Assembly: GCF_900110995.1 (NCBI RefSeq)
Contig: NZ_FOJF01000003.1
Span: forward strand, 186,001-250,000
Length of the DNA: 64,000 nucleotides
Source: Chitinophaga sp. YR573
GTDB lineage: Bacteria > Bacteroidota > Bacteroidia > Chitinophagales > Chitinophagaceae
Direction of reading: 5' to 3'
The number at the start of each line of letters is the position of its first letter. Position 1 is the stretch's first letter. The position numbers were made by a program, and so were the translations under genes. Under the pieces are notes generated by a model. The model searched no databases. It saw nothing but the letters and a program-made list of their open reading frames with translations, and was not told the DNA's origin. This document shows, piece by piece, positions 54,801 through 62,883 of this stretch.

Positions 54801-57583
54801 TCTGTAATTGGCTCTCCGCTCAAATTTTCTACTGCCTCGCCAAACGGAAGTACATTTGAGAAAAGGTTGGTGGGGTAGGACTGTTTTTGTTTTATCAGTC
54901 CCTTCCGTATGTTGAATGTATATCCAGATTCAGGAACAAAAAGCTGATCAAAGTTATCTTTTACAATAAGTGTTGCATCCGCTCCGGTTAATGGTCCGGT
55001 TAAAAAGCTGTTATTCCGATAATTATAACGATTTGTTGATTCCGCATTCATCCAGTAATAGCGATTGTTTTGTCTGATATATGCGGGATAATCATAGATA
55101 TTCTCCACCCTGATCATATAATTTCCCAGATTCATCACTTCATGATCTGTTAGTATAAATGGTCTGCGAGTGATGCTTACATTTTCAGCAGTTCCCGATG
55201 TATCGAAACTAAGGAAGTTTTTTACCCCTTCTCTTATCAGTACACTGTCGAAAGTGATCTGTTGGTAAGGTGTGCGCAGCGCTATTTTATTCCAGCCCGG
55301 GTGGATGGCAAAACTATATGGCTGTAGCTGATCGGCCTGACTGAAATACACCGGTAGCTCATTGATATAAATAACATGTACAGGGATGAAGTTTCCTTTT
55401 CCCATTACAAAAGGGGCCACCTGAGTTACACTATCCCCGGCAGATTCATAATAGCGGAAGATTGGATCGGGATGACGAAACTGGAAATAACGGATACTAT
55501 CGAGTCCCATTTCCCTGCGCCACTTTTCCCAGTTGAGTTGTGTATACAGGTCAGCAATATTTGATTGCTTCTGTGAATATTCATAAATACCTTTTCTTCC
55601 GGGATAATATCTACCCAGGTAAGGAATCTGTGGTGTATTTGGATTATCAAACTTAGACGTAAATGCATATGCTGTTATATCTGCATCTGCCACGGGGTCA
55701 TTATTGGCATCTGTTACCGCTATTCCTATATGTGCATGTTGACCTGGATAAACGTTAGCCGGAGCAATAATGTCTATGGCCAGATTTTTTTCCATATAAG
55801 GAATAGTGGAGTTTTCTTTATACACTTTATCTGCCCATATGTACTGGATGGCAAGGAAGTAATGTTTATCTGTGATAGTTGCTGCGTTCCATTGCAGTGA
55901 ATTTCCGTAACCACGTTGTAGCACTTTTTTACCGGCAAAAATGGTATACCAGAAATATAAATTGCGGGGATTACTGATTTGTATGTGAATGGAGTCGCGG
56001 GTGCGGGTGCTTATATTTTGTATGCCGGAAATTTCATCTTTCAGTTCATAGGTTTCATACAATGTGTCATTGTTCAGTTCATATTCGGTAGCAAATGGAT
56101 TTACTTTGATAGTAGCAGGAAGTAGCAGTTTTGTAGCCTGTAGGGTATCTTCCTTACTATTGAGTGCGTACAGCCAGGCTGATTGTTGTACGGGATTACC
56201 TGCATTGCTGAAAGTCAGATGCAGGCTGTCATTTATGAGCTTAAACTTAAAGCCTTTTGTATCATATTTATACTCCTGTCTTATTGTGCTACTCCTTGAT
56301 TCGTTATTGCTGTTGAGAAATTCGCATTCAATATTATAACTGAGTGAAGCCGGTGGAAATATACTATCTGGTATCAGGATCTTCGTTTCACCCAGCGCAT
56401 CCATTGGTTGTGAATATTGCCATAATGTATCAGGAATGAAAAGTTTAGGAGCATAATAGTTACTGATAGTTCCGGTTTTAATGACTATTGATATCTTTCC
56501 ATCCATTACCGGCAGATCATTTTCATCTGTAGCTTTTACATACAGCGCTACGGGTTCATGACGGGTATGTTCTTTTTTATCTGTTCTGGCTGAGAAGGTA
56601 ATGGAATGCAGTTCATATTCCTCATAGGTAAATTTCCCTTCCATCAGTATATGTCTGTCTTCTAATTCTTTTCCTTTGTTATCAGTGGTTTCCAGGGAAA
56701 TGATGTAATCATCATCCAGATCAATGTCAAGGCTGTCTGTTAATACAAACTTGTATTCATAAGCGCCGGGCCTGTATGGAGAGATAGTAGTAAGGATGGT
56801 GTCTATATCAGGGTCATTACCGCTCACTCTTAATCTTAAAAGTAATTTACTATTAATAGGAGAACCTTTTTTATCTACTATAAATCCTTTTACTTTTATT
56901 GTATCTAAAGGCTTGTAGATTGGTTTGCTGAATGCAATGAAACCTCTGTTAGTTGCGCGATTTGTATAGTAGTAATTATTATTTCTCCTGTAATTTTTCC
57001 TGTGCCATAGGCGGGCAATTCTTTTTATTTTATACCAGCTCTTTTTCCAGAAGTTTGGGAGTGGCTGATGCTCCATGGCCACGCAGGTTAATAATCCCTT
57101 ATAATGAATCTGTAAGAACCCTTTTTTATCATAGTTATTCAGTCGCCAGGATTGTGTTGCCTCATCATAAGTTAAAGGATGTTTGCCTGTTTGTACGCTT
57201 GCATCTTTTATCAGTTCACCTTGCCGCGTATGTAATACAACGACCAGGTCTTTATTGTTATTGACCAGTTTGCAGATGAGATTTGATATGATTAAAGGCT
57301 CCATCTGCAGGGTATTTTCCTTTACATATACTTTAAGATAGTTCCCCGGGGTAATGCTTGCCGGAATTTCTCCGCCGGTAGGGAAGGAGTCTATGAGTGT
57401 ATGCAACAGCTTTTCATCTGCATGATCAAATCCTTTGTTATATAACTGTATTGTTTCTTTATCATTCAGTGCATAGACATATGTATAAGGACTGGTATGA
57501 CGGCTCTGGGATAAACGTTGTTGCGCATAAATAACTGTACAGTTAAAGAATGCGAGCAGTAACAGGGATAATTTTGGATGCAT
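51881..57583 (-). CDS. Alpha-2-macroglobulin-like protein with an inserted SusC-type carboxypeptidase-like/plug module
   Basis: A 1900-residue exported protein (signal peptide ending at VIYAQ, about residue 21). Residues about 200-900 are MG-type beta domains (RGFIAFSKPIYKPLDTIKVK is the MG2 start). Near residue 1090 begins ISGIVQDNKGDPLPGVPVRL with FIGYLKKE, LEEVVVIGYGTTQKR, VAGVQIRGTNSLG, LIIIDGLPFSGK and AIYGARGAAGVIIVTTG, ending near 1263: the N-terminal part of a SusC receptor without a barrel. The macroglobulin fold resumes at FWQPRLRTDASGKTSFDV. YEYLCNEQLASKL near residue 1490 keeps the CxEQ of the thioester site. It may trap proteases or other targets covalently in the envelope. Function of the insert unknown. 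Confidence 0.9.
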   Translation of the reverse strand: MHPKLSLLLLAFFNCTVIYAQQRLSQSRHTSPYTYVYALNDKETIQLYNKGFDHADEKLLHTLIDSFPTGGEIPASITPGNYLKVYVKENTLQMEPLIISNLICKLVNNNKDLVVVLHTRQGELIKDASVQTGKHPLTYDEATQSWRLNNYDKKGFLQIHYKGLLTCVAMEHQPLPNFWKKSWYKIKRIARLWHRKNYRRNNNYYYTNRATNRGFIAFSKPIYKPLDTIKVKGFIVDKKGSPINSKLLLRLRVSGNDPDIDTILTTISPYRPGAYEYKFVLTDSLDIDLDDDYIISLETTDNKGKELEDRHILMEGKFTYEEYELHSITFSARTDKKEHTRHEPVALYVKATDENDLPVMDGKISIVIKTGTISNYYAPKLFIPDTLWQYSQPMDALGETKILIPDSIFPPASLSYNIECEFLNSNNESRSSTIRQEYKYDTKGFKFKLINDSLHLTFSNAGNPVQQSAWLYALNSKEDTLQATKLLLPATIKVNPFATEYELNNDTLYETYELKDEISGIQNISTRTRDSIHIQISNPRNLYFWYTIFAGKKVLQRGYGNSLQWNAATITDKHYFLAIQYIWADKVYKENSTIPYMEKNLAIDIIAPANVYPGQHAHIGIAVTDANNDPVADADITAYAFTSKFDNPNTPQIPYLGRYYPGRKGIYEYSQKQSNIADLYTQLNWEKWRREMGLDSIRYFQFRHPDPIFRYYESAGDSVTQVAPFVMGKGNFIPVHVIYINELPVYFSQADQLQPYSFAIHPGWNKIALRTPYQQITFDSVLIREGVKNFLSFDTSGTAENVSITRRPFILTDHEVMNLGNYMIRVENIYDYPAYIRQNNRYYWMNAESTNRYNYRNNSFLTGPLTGADATLIVKDNFDQLFVPESGYTFNIRKGLIKQKQSYPTNLFSNVLPFGEAVENLSGEPITEGAIDSILTEKQQSTLRTNNLSGYISNGSQYEGRLNIHLQNDTLSWRKDVLQFFLFRYDDPQYIRALAGNATSFGKLESGSYKLLVLLTNNRYFITDSIHVKENGINYYNISSFPLQQNGKMITDLKEVLKTATYISRWSNQPVERIAETFNQTQMSAASLTRGISGIVQDNKGDPLPGVPVRLKGTSFGTITDKNGAFSLNVTPKGILYVAFIGYLKKEIKITDADSYKITLMESVSALEEVVVIGYGTTQKRSLSYSVSTISTNDLAGRVAGVQIRGTNSLGVNQQPLIIIDGLPFSGKMDDLKPEMIKSMKVLKDADATAIYGARGAAGVIIVTTGNAAASTDAATPDQPAPGNTLRKNFHDDAFWQPRLRTDASGKTSFDVTFPDDITNWRTFVIAMTAHKQSGIAETKIRSFKALSANLGLPNFAVEGDTINIIGKMLNYMPDSITVTRTFTVNDSIYKSGPKSFKNAGIDTMPVYIHPADSVAFKYTTLKDGYFDGEERKIPVIEQGTTETTGFFAALYKDTSFTYTPVHTEPVKIYASSAILPILEDEIKHVQRYEYLCNEQLASKLKAFLLEKKIFKGEKGEKDIKELINRLNKGRKDALWGWWENTPVSIWVSRHVIEALLMAEEMGYTTNMNKQIPLDYLVYQLNSGKERDSIGCMLLLSQLNAKIDYKSYIDSFKAHTKVSAYENLRIALLQQKTGLPVNIQSVLSGQQHTLFGNPYWGENSYRLSDNSIQHTLMVYKILRKQGGYEDLLQKIRGYFLEQRKDGYWRNTYESSLILETILPDVMAEQQAGAPELTINGKTITTFPYATELNAPVSVSKKGKLPVYFTAYQQYHNRQPEKLSKPFTVTSSFNKQKLKAGEPVTLTIDVDVNESGDYVMVEIPIPAGCSYKDKPQSWYNNEVHREYFKHKVSIFCSSLTKGKHTFTVSLLPRYTGSYYLNPAKVELQYFPVFMGREGLKKVDIR

Positions 57584-57668
57584 ATAAGTATTAAGAATAA
57601 CAATGATACTGTTAATATATTCAATATATCTGTATTATCCGCTAACTTTGTGCATTCAATCGATAGCA

Positions 57669-58232
57669 ATGGAGTTATTCATAAAAAATATGGTTTGCAA
57701 CCGTTGTATCCTGGTGGTACAGCAGGAACTGGAGAAGCTGGACATGGGTTTTACGCATATGGACCTGGGAGAAGTGAGCCTTACTTCAACACCTTCGCCT
57801 GAAAAGCTGAAGGTACTGGGTGAACGCCTTCATGGGCTTGGGTTTGAGTTGCTGGATGATAAAAAAACAGCGCTGATAGAGAAGCTGAAAACCACTATTA
57901 TACGCCTGATCCATGGTAAAGATAATGCCGCTCTCAATACTAAATTATCTGTAGTATTACAGGAAGCGCTGGACACTGATTATCATTATTTGTCTACTGT
58001 TTTTTCCAGTATGGAAGGACTGACCATTGAGAAATATGTGATCCTGCAACGCATTGAAAGAGTGAAGGAATTGCTGCAATATGATGAAATGAACCTCAGT
58101 GAAATAGCTGATAGTCTGGGTTATAGCAGTGTACAGCATCTGTCACAACAGTTTAAGAAAATTACGGGTTTAACACCTAGTGGTTACCGTCAGTTAAAGG
58201 GGAATGACCGCAAGCCTCTGGATATGGTATAG
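57669..58232 (+). CDS. AraC-type regulator with N-terminal metal-binding (HMA-like) region
   Basis: A 187-residue protein. The N-terminus reads MELFIKNMVCNRC, giving a Cys10-x-x-Cys13 pair and a ferredoxin-like pattern as in copper chaperones (LKVLGERLHGLGFELL is the second half). The C-terminal 100 residues are an AraC helix-turn-helix domain (LSEIADSLGYSSVQHLSQQF, KKITGLTPSGYRQLKG). ATG at 57669 is chosen; TAACTTTG at 57643-57650 is a -7-like box for it. The copper ATPase gene starts 69 bases downstream on the same strand, so this is probably its metal-responsive regulator. Confidence 0.88.
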   Translation: MELFIKNMVCNRCILVVQQELEKLDMGFTHMDLGEVSLTSTPSPEKLKVLGERLHGLGFELLDDKKTALIEKLKTTIIRLIHGKDNAALNTKLSVVLQEALDTDYHYLSTVFSSMEGLTIEKYVILQRIERVKELLQYDEMNLSEIADSLGYSSVQHLSQQFKKITGLTPSGYRQLKGNDRKPLDMV

Positions 58233-58289
58233 TCATAATTATATACATATTATTCCTCATCGTATAACAACCCTTCTTCGCAGCCATCC

Positions 58290-58297
58290 TAACTTTG
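58290..58297 (+). promoter_or_regulatory. -7 box of the copper ATPase gene
   Basis: TAACTTTG matches the Bacteroidota -7 consensus TAnnTTTG exactly. It ends four bases before the ATG of copA, so a transcript from it would be almost leaderless. There is no TTG at the -33 position, which fits a promoter that needs an activator such as the upstream AraC-type protein. Confidence 0.5.
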
Positions 58298-58301
58298 TAG
58301 T

Positions 58302-60503
58302 ATGGCTGCAAATACAAAACATATTATAAAGGAAACGTTCCCTGTACTGGAAATGAGCTGTGCCGCCTGTGCAGTGAGTGTAGAGTCTATGCTTTCTTCT
58401 GTGCCGGGAGTAGAAGGGGCTGCCGTTAATTTTGCTAATCAGTCTGCCCTTGTTACCTATGATGATCATGCGGTGACCCGGGAAGTGCTGAGGACGAGTG
58501 TAAGAAGTGTGGGGTATGACCTGGTAATTGATACGGAGAACAGGGAAGAAGTGCAGGAAGCTGCACAGCGGAATCAGTATAATGCATTGAAGAAAAGAAC
58601 GATTGCGTCTTTGATATTGTCTGTGCCAGTGGTGGTGATAGGGATGTTTTTTATGGATATTCCTTATGCCAACTGGATCATGTTTTTGTTATCTACACCG
58701 ATGGTATTTTATGTAGGTCGTGGGTTCTTTATCAATGCATTTAAACAGGCGCGTCATGGCAAGGCTAATATGGATACACTGGTAGCGTTGAGTACCGGTG
58801 TGGCCTGGTTATTCAGCGTGTTTAATACATTGTACCCGGAATACTGGCATCAGCGCGGGTTACATGCACATGTATATTATGAGGCCGCGGCTGTGGTGAT
58901 TGCGTTTATTTCTCTTGGTAAGATGCTGGAAGAAAAGGCGAAGTCGAACACTTCTTCTGCATTGAAGAAACTGATAGGCTTACAACCTAAAATGGTAACG
59001 GTAGAGTCTAAGGGAGAAGTGCCGCTTGGGCAGGTGATGGTGGGAGATATTATTCTGGTAAAACCAGGAGAGCGTATACCTGTTGATGGACAGTTAACAG
59101 GTGGCTCTTCTTATGTAGATGAAAGTATGATCAGCGGGGAGCCGGTGCCGGTACTGAAAGAAGCAGGAGCTGCTGTATTTGCCGGGACTATCAACCAGAA
59201 GGGGAGTTTCCGCTTTAAGGCAGAGAAAGTGGGTGGAGATACTGTGTTGGCGCAGATTATTAAGATGGTGCAGGAAGCACAGGGCAGTAAGGCGCCGGTG
59301 CAGCAGTTGGTAGATAAAATTGCCGGCATCTTTGTGCCGGTGGTGATAGGTATTGCGGTACTGACTTTTGCAGTATGGATGATAGTTGATCATTCATTTA
59401 CGCATGGGTTGCTGGCGGCAGTGACGGTACTGGTGATTGCTTGTCCGTGTGCATTGGGTTTAGCTACGCCTACTGCTATTATGGTGGGTGTAGGGAAAGG
59501 AGCGGATAATAATATCCTGATAAGAGATGCGGAGAGTCTGGAGCTGGCGCATAAAGTGAATGCGCTGGTATTAGATAAAACAGGCACGATCACAGAAGGG
59601 AAACCTGCGGTGACAGATGTATACTTCTTACCTGAAGCAGATATGGGCGTGTTGATGGCGATGGAGGAGCAGTCGGAGCATCCGCTGGCGGGAGCGATAG
59701 TAAAACATTTAGCTTCATTGGATGTTATTGGTAAAGAACTGGACAAAATAGAGAGTGTTACCGGTAAAGGAATTAGTGCAACATATCATGGTGAAGCGTA
59801 CCTGGCAGGTAATGCGGGGCTGCTGGAAGATCATCATATTTATCCTGAAGACGTGATGCTGGCAAAGATTTCAGCATGGCAGACGCAGGCTAAAACAGTG
59901 ATCCTGTTTGCCGCCGGTAAAAAAGTAGCCGGTATCATTGCTATTGCAGATAAGATCAAAGAGACTTCTGCAAAGGCTGTTGCAGCGTTACAGGAACAGG
60001 GTATTACTGTGTATATGCTTACGGGTGATAATACGCAAACAGCAGCAACGGTAGCATCAGCAGTAGGGATCAAAGATTATAAGGCAGGGATGTTGCCCGG
60101 GGATAAGGCTGCATTTGTGAAAGAGTTGCAACAGCAGGGCAGGATAGTAGGGATGGTCGGAGATGGGATCAATGATAGCCAGGCGCTGGCACAAGCAGAT
60201 GTAAGTATTGCGATGGGCAAAGGATCGGATATAGCGATGGATGTGGCAAAGATGACACTGATCACATCAGATCTGAACAGTATTCCCAAAGCATTGAACT
60301 TATCCCGTAAAACGGTGAGGACTATCAGGCAAAATCTCTTCTGGGCATTTATCTATAACCTGATAGGTATCCCGCTGGCAGCAGGTGTATTGTACCCGGT
60401 AAATGGTTTCCTGCTGGACCCTATGATTGCCGGCGCAGCGATGGCACTTAGTTCTGTATCTGTGGTCAGTAATAGTTTAAGATTAAAATTTTCCTCATTA
60501 TAA
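58302..60503 (+). CDS. copA: Copper-translocating P1B-type ATPase
   Basis: A 733-residue membrane pump that exports Cu(I) from the cytoplasm. One N-terminal HMA domain carries Cys20-x-x-Cys23 (EMSCAACAVSVESML). Membrane helices follow, the actuator region has SYVDESMISGEPVPV, the metal-binding CPC is in VIACPCALGLATPTA, the phosphorylated Asp is in VLDKTGTITEGKP, the SEHPLAGAI motif supplies the HP pair, and MVGDGINDSQALAQADVSIA ends the nucleotide region. These are the features of the copper (CPC) subgroup. The AraC-type regulator precedes it and a small HMA protein follows after 13 bases. Confidence 0.95.
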   Translation: MAANTKHIIKETFPVLEMSCAACAVSVESMLSSVPGVEGAAVNFANQSALVTYDDHAVTREVLRTSVRSVGYDLVIDTENREEVQEAAQRNQYNALKKRTIASLILSVPVVVIGMFFMDIPYANWIMFLLSTPMVFYVGRGFFINAFKQARHGKANMDTLVALSTGVAWLFSVFNTLYPEYWHQRGLHAHVYYEAAAVVIAFISLGKMLEEKAKSNTSSALKKLIGLQPKMVTVESKGEVPLGQVMVGDIILVKPGERIPVDGQLTGGSSYVDESMISGEPVPVLKEAGAAVFAGTINQKGSFRFKAEKVGGDTVLAQIIKMVQEAQGSKAPVQQLVDKIAGIFVPVVIGIAVLTFAVWMIVDHSFTHGLLAAVTVLVIACPCALGLATPTAIMVGVGKGADNNILIRDAESLELAHKVNALVLDKTGTITEGKPAVTDVYFLPEADMGVLMAMEEQSEHPLAGAIVKHLASLDVIGKELDKIESVTGKGISATYHGEAYLAGNAGLLEDHHIYPEDVMLAKISAWQTQAKTVILFAAGKKVAGIIAIADKIKETSAKAVAALQEQGITVYMLTGDNTQTAATVASAVGIKDYKAGMLPGDKAAFVKELQQQGRIVGMVGDGINDSQALAQADVSIAMGKGSDIAMDVAKMTLITSDLNSIPKALNLSRKTVRTIRQNLFWAFIYNLIGIPLAAGVLYPVNGFLLDPMIAGAAMALSSVSVVSNSLRLKFSSL

Positions 60504-60516
60504 AAATAACAGATCA

Positions 60517-60732
60517 ATGGAAACATTACAGTTTAAAACGAATATCAAATGTGGTGGCTGTGTAGCCAAAGTAACTTCTGCACTGAATACAACGGCAGGT
60601 ACAGATGGATGGAAAGTAGATACAGAGAATCCTGAGAAGATTTTAACAGTATCTTCTGATAAAGGACTTGTTGCAGAGGATGTGATCAAAGCTGTAGCAG
60701 AGGCTGGTTTTGTCGCAACAAAACTGGGTTGA
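60517..60732 (+). CDS. Heavy-metal-associated domain protein (copper chaperone-like)
   Basis: A 71-residue soluble protein with one HMA fold. The metal site is Cys12-x-x-Cys15 in NIKCGGCVAKVTSALN, followed by GWKVDTENPEKILTVSS and EDVIKAVAEAGFVATKLG, the usual beta-alpha-beta pattern. It should carry Cu(I) to the ATPase or buffer it. It lies 13 bases after copA and shares its transcript; a hairpin terminator follows. Confidence 0.92.
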   Translation: METLQFKTNIKCGGCVAKVTSALNTTAGTDGWKVDTENPEKILTVSSDKGLVAEDVIKAVAEAGFVATKLG

Positions 60733-60740
60733 TTTTTGGG

Positions 60741-60809
60741 TGCAGGGCGAAGCCCTGCAAAACCCCTTCAATTTTTTTGTAATGGTACAAAGCGCCATCA
60801 CAAAAAAAT
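60741..60809 (+). terminator. Double hairpin terminator after the copper module
   Basis: TGCAGGGC-GAA-GCCCTGCA (60741-60759) is followed by a second stem, ATTTTTTTGTAATGG (60771-60785) with CCATCACAAAAAAAT (60795-60809), one mismatch. The first hairpin is followed by AAAACCCC and a later T-run in the second stem. It ends the copper transcript. Confidence 0.65.
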
Positions 60810-60843
60810 CACAATAAATAAAGATTAAAGTACGTTATTGATA

Positions 60844-61203
60844 ATGGACAGTAAACCCCCAATAAACATGTTTAAATTACGACAACCTGCCTTCATGCTG
60901 CTACATACATGTATGATGGCAGGCGTTGTTGTATTAAGCAGCTGCGCATCCAATCATGGATATCAGAGTCCTCCTCCGCGTATGGGGGCAGAATATCGTT
61001 TTGAAGATGGATTGCGCAAAGAGAAACATCCTCAGTATCTCTTTGATGCTAAAACAAGAAAAGAGATGGCAAAGATGGGATTACCTGCGGGTAGCTCCAA
61101 TGAAGCCACTTCTGCCGCTGTTCCGTCTTCCTCTTTTTCCAAAACTCCCCCTGTTACAGACAGTATTCACAGAGACACTACTTTTAAGGTACTTCCCCAG
61201 TAA
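60844..61203 (+). CDS. Small putative lipoprotein
   Basis: A 119-residue protein with a lipobox at VLSSC (Cys34 from this start, or Cys26 from Met9 at 60868). After the anchor there is a short stretch, MGAEYRFEDGLRKEKHPQYL, then a Ser/Pro/Thr-rich tail that is likely disordered. No family recognised. A start at 60868 gives a more usual signal length. It is followed after a short gap by a promoter and a barrel-protein gene. Confidence 0.65.
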   Translation: MDSKPPINMFKLRQPAFMLLHTCMMAGVVVLSSCASNHGYQSPPPRMGAEYRFEDGLRKEKHPQYLFDAKTRKEMAKMGLPAGSSNEATSAAVPSSSFSKTPPVTDSIHRDTTFKVLPQ

Positions 61204-61209
61204 TTCTCA

Positions 61210-61242
61210 TTTGTTCATTTAGGTATGAATTACTTACATTTG
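61210..61242 (+). promoter_or_regulatory. Bacteroidota-type promoter
   Basis: TTTG at 61210-61213 and TACATTTG at 61235-61242 are separated by 21 bases and match the -33 TTTG / -7 TAnnTTTG consensus of Bacteroidota exactly. The start codon of the barrel protein lies 22 bases further on. This is the clearest promoter in the window. Confidence 0.75.
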
Positions 61243-61264
61243 TAAGAATTTTAAAATATCCTGT

Positions 61265-61801
61265 ATGATCAAGACCATTTACATCACCTGTCTGCTGCTT
61301 GCAGTACTCTTAGGAGCCAGCAGTAATTCACAGGCACAATTGAAAAGGTTCAGCATTGGCCCTTATGTAGAAGCCGGATTCCCTGTTGGAGATCTGGGCG
61401 ACACACATAATACCGGTATCGGTGCAGGCTTAAATGCAGATATTAAACTGATCGCTGGTTTCGGCGTTACCGGTTCCGTTGGTTACATGCGTTTCCCTGG
61501 TAAAAAGGGTGTTACCATGAGCGACGGTGAAGGTGGTACCATCAGCACCGACTACACCGCCCTGCAGGCTATCCCTGTAAGAGTAGGTGTGAAGTACAAA
61601 TTCCCTTTCCCCCTGCTGTATCTGAAGGTGGAAGGCGGCCTTGCCAACAGAGTAGGTAAAGACAATGATGGTGCACCGGTTATTTTTGCACCAGGTATCG
61701 GTATCCGTTTCTTAGGACTGGATGTTGAAGCCAAGTACGAAGCCTGGATCAAGGATGGTACTGCTGGTTTCTTCGGTCTGAAGGCTGGTTACAATTTCTA
61801 A
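61265..61801 (+). CDS. Small outer membrane beta-barrel protein
   Basis: A 178-residue exported protein (signal peptide ending at SQAQ, residue 25). The mature part alternates hydrophobic and polar residues with Gly/aromatic ends, e.g. FSIGPYVEAGFPVGDLGD, GAGLNADIKLIAGFGVTGSV, VGVKYKFPF and the terminal FFGLKAGYNF with a final Phe, as expected for an eight-stranded outer membrane barrel. Specific function unknown. It has its own consensus promoter and a palindromic terminator, so it is probably expressed alone and strongly. Confidence 0.85.
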   Translation: MIKTIYITCLLLAVLLGASSNSQAQLKRFSIGPYVEAGFPVGDLGDTHNTGIGAGLNADIKLIAGFGVTGSVGYMRFPGKKGVTMSDGEGGTISTDYTALQAIPVRVGVKYKFPFPLLYLKVEGGLANRVGKDNDGAPVIFAPGIGIRFLGLDVEAKYEAWIKDGTAGFFGLKAGYNF

Positions 61802-61832
61802 ACTACACATTGTCACATTGTTTATACAAATG

Positions 61833-61862
61833 AAAAGTCCCGGACAATTGTCCGGGACTTTT
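61833..61862. terminator. Palindromic bidirectional terminator
   Basis: AAAAGTCCCGGACAA (61833-61847) is directly followed by its exact reverse complement (61848-61862). Both strands end in TTTT. It separates the barrel gene from the convergent repeat-protein gene. Confidence 0.9.
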
Positions 61863-61899
61863 TACTGTCCACATGATTTCCGTTCATGATTTTTGTTCC

Positions 61900-62418
61900 T
61901 TAGTCCTTAGCCTTCAGCGCGTGAGCTTTAGGGGCCTTAGACGTATCAGTAGGTTGCGGAGTTGTAGTATCCTTACTGAAAGAAACGATATTTTTTCCTA
62001 AAACTTTTGCTGTATCCTGTTTAAAGGAAGCAGTGTCTTTGATAGCTTTCATGGCAGCAGTATCTCCCATAGCTGCATTCAGATGGGCAGCGAAACTGGC
62101 AGTATCTGCTTTGAAGGCAGCTGTGTCTGATTTAAACGCTGTAGCTGTATCGGCAACTTTGAAAGTAGCTGTATCCGCCTTAAAGACGAAGGTTGCAGTG
62201 TCTTTCAGTAATGCAGTGTCACGCACAAAACTTGCTGTGTCGCGTACAAAGCTGGCAGTGTCATTTTTCATACTTACAGTGTCTCTGTAAAAGCTGGCGG
62301 TGTCCGTCTGGTTGGCTGTGAGTGTGTCTGTTGCCTTAATGTTGTTTGCAAAACTCGTTGACAGTACGAATGCTCCCATGCCGGCCATCAGGCCAAACGT
62401 TAATAATTGCTTCTTCAT
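61900..62418 (-). CDS. Exported DTASF-repeat protein
   Basis: A 172-residue protein with a signal peptide (cleavage near SFAN, residue 25). Residues about 38-145 are about 13 imperfect units that begin with Asp-Thr-Ala, e.g. DTASFVR twice in a row, DTATFKVA, DTAAFKA and DTASFKQ, with a period near seven residues. The end is Lys/Pro/Thr-rich (TTTPQPTDTSKAPKAHALK). No catalytic motif. The unit could form a simple beta or extended surface repeat. I do not recognise the family. It is divergent from the SusC gene at 62884. Confidence 0.8.
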   Translation of the reverse strand: MKKQLLTFGLMAGMGAFVLSTSFANNIKATDTLTANQTDTASFYRDTVSMKNDTASFVRDTASFVRDTALLKDTATFVFKADTATFKVADTATAFKSDTAAFKADTASFAAHLNAAMGDTAAMKAIKDTASFKQDTAKVLGKNIVSFSKDTTTPQPTDTSKAPKAHALKAKD

Positions 62419-62883
62419 GGTTTTTCAATTTTAACTGGTTAAATAAAAAATCAATAAATTATGGTACAGACTATCTTACTAAAACCTTGCTTGAATACTC
62501 TAAAGAAATGTTAAAAGGATTGTTATGATAATTAAGTCATTGATTTTAAGAGATTTGGATAATTATCTTTTTTGAGTAAATTTGAACATAATTTGCACTT
62601 CTACTTGAAGGAGTAGGTAAGAAAGTCTAACAGTATGTAGAACAGGGGGCACATAACCGGGTATCAGCTACCCGAATCAACCAAAAAACTCTTAACGAAA
62701 TGTTAAAGCATTATGTAGCATAGGTAAAATAGTATCAACTTATCTTTAATTGTTCGCTTACTTTTAGCTCGTTGTCATTTGCATAAACAGAACAGAACAG
62801 TGAATGTATTGTAGAAGCTGATAGCTCGGACACTTGTATTATAGTCGTATTCCTAACACGTTTGATCATTTATTTTTTCCTTT
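62419..62883. other. Divergent intergenic region
   Basis: About 465 AT-rich bases with no supported gene. It should hold promoters for the repeat protein and for the SusC at 62884. GAAATGTTAAA occurs twice, near 62506 and near 62696, and could be a repeated site. No conserved SusC leader of the type at 48677-48757 was found here. Confidence 0.3.

Noticed and set aside
61980-62300. Roughly 21-base periodic repeats suggesting a CRISPR array
   Set aside because: The repeats are in frame and encode the DTASF units of an exported protein; there are no unique spacers.
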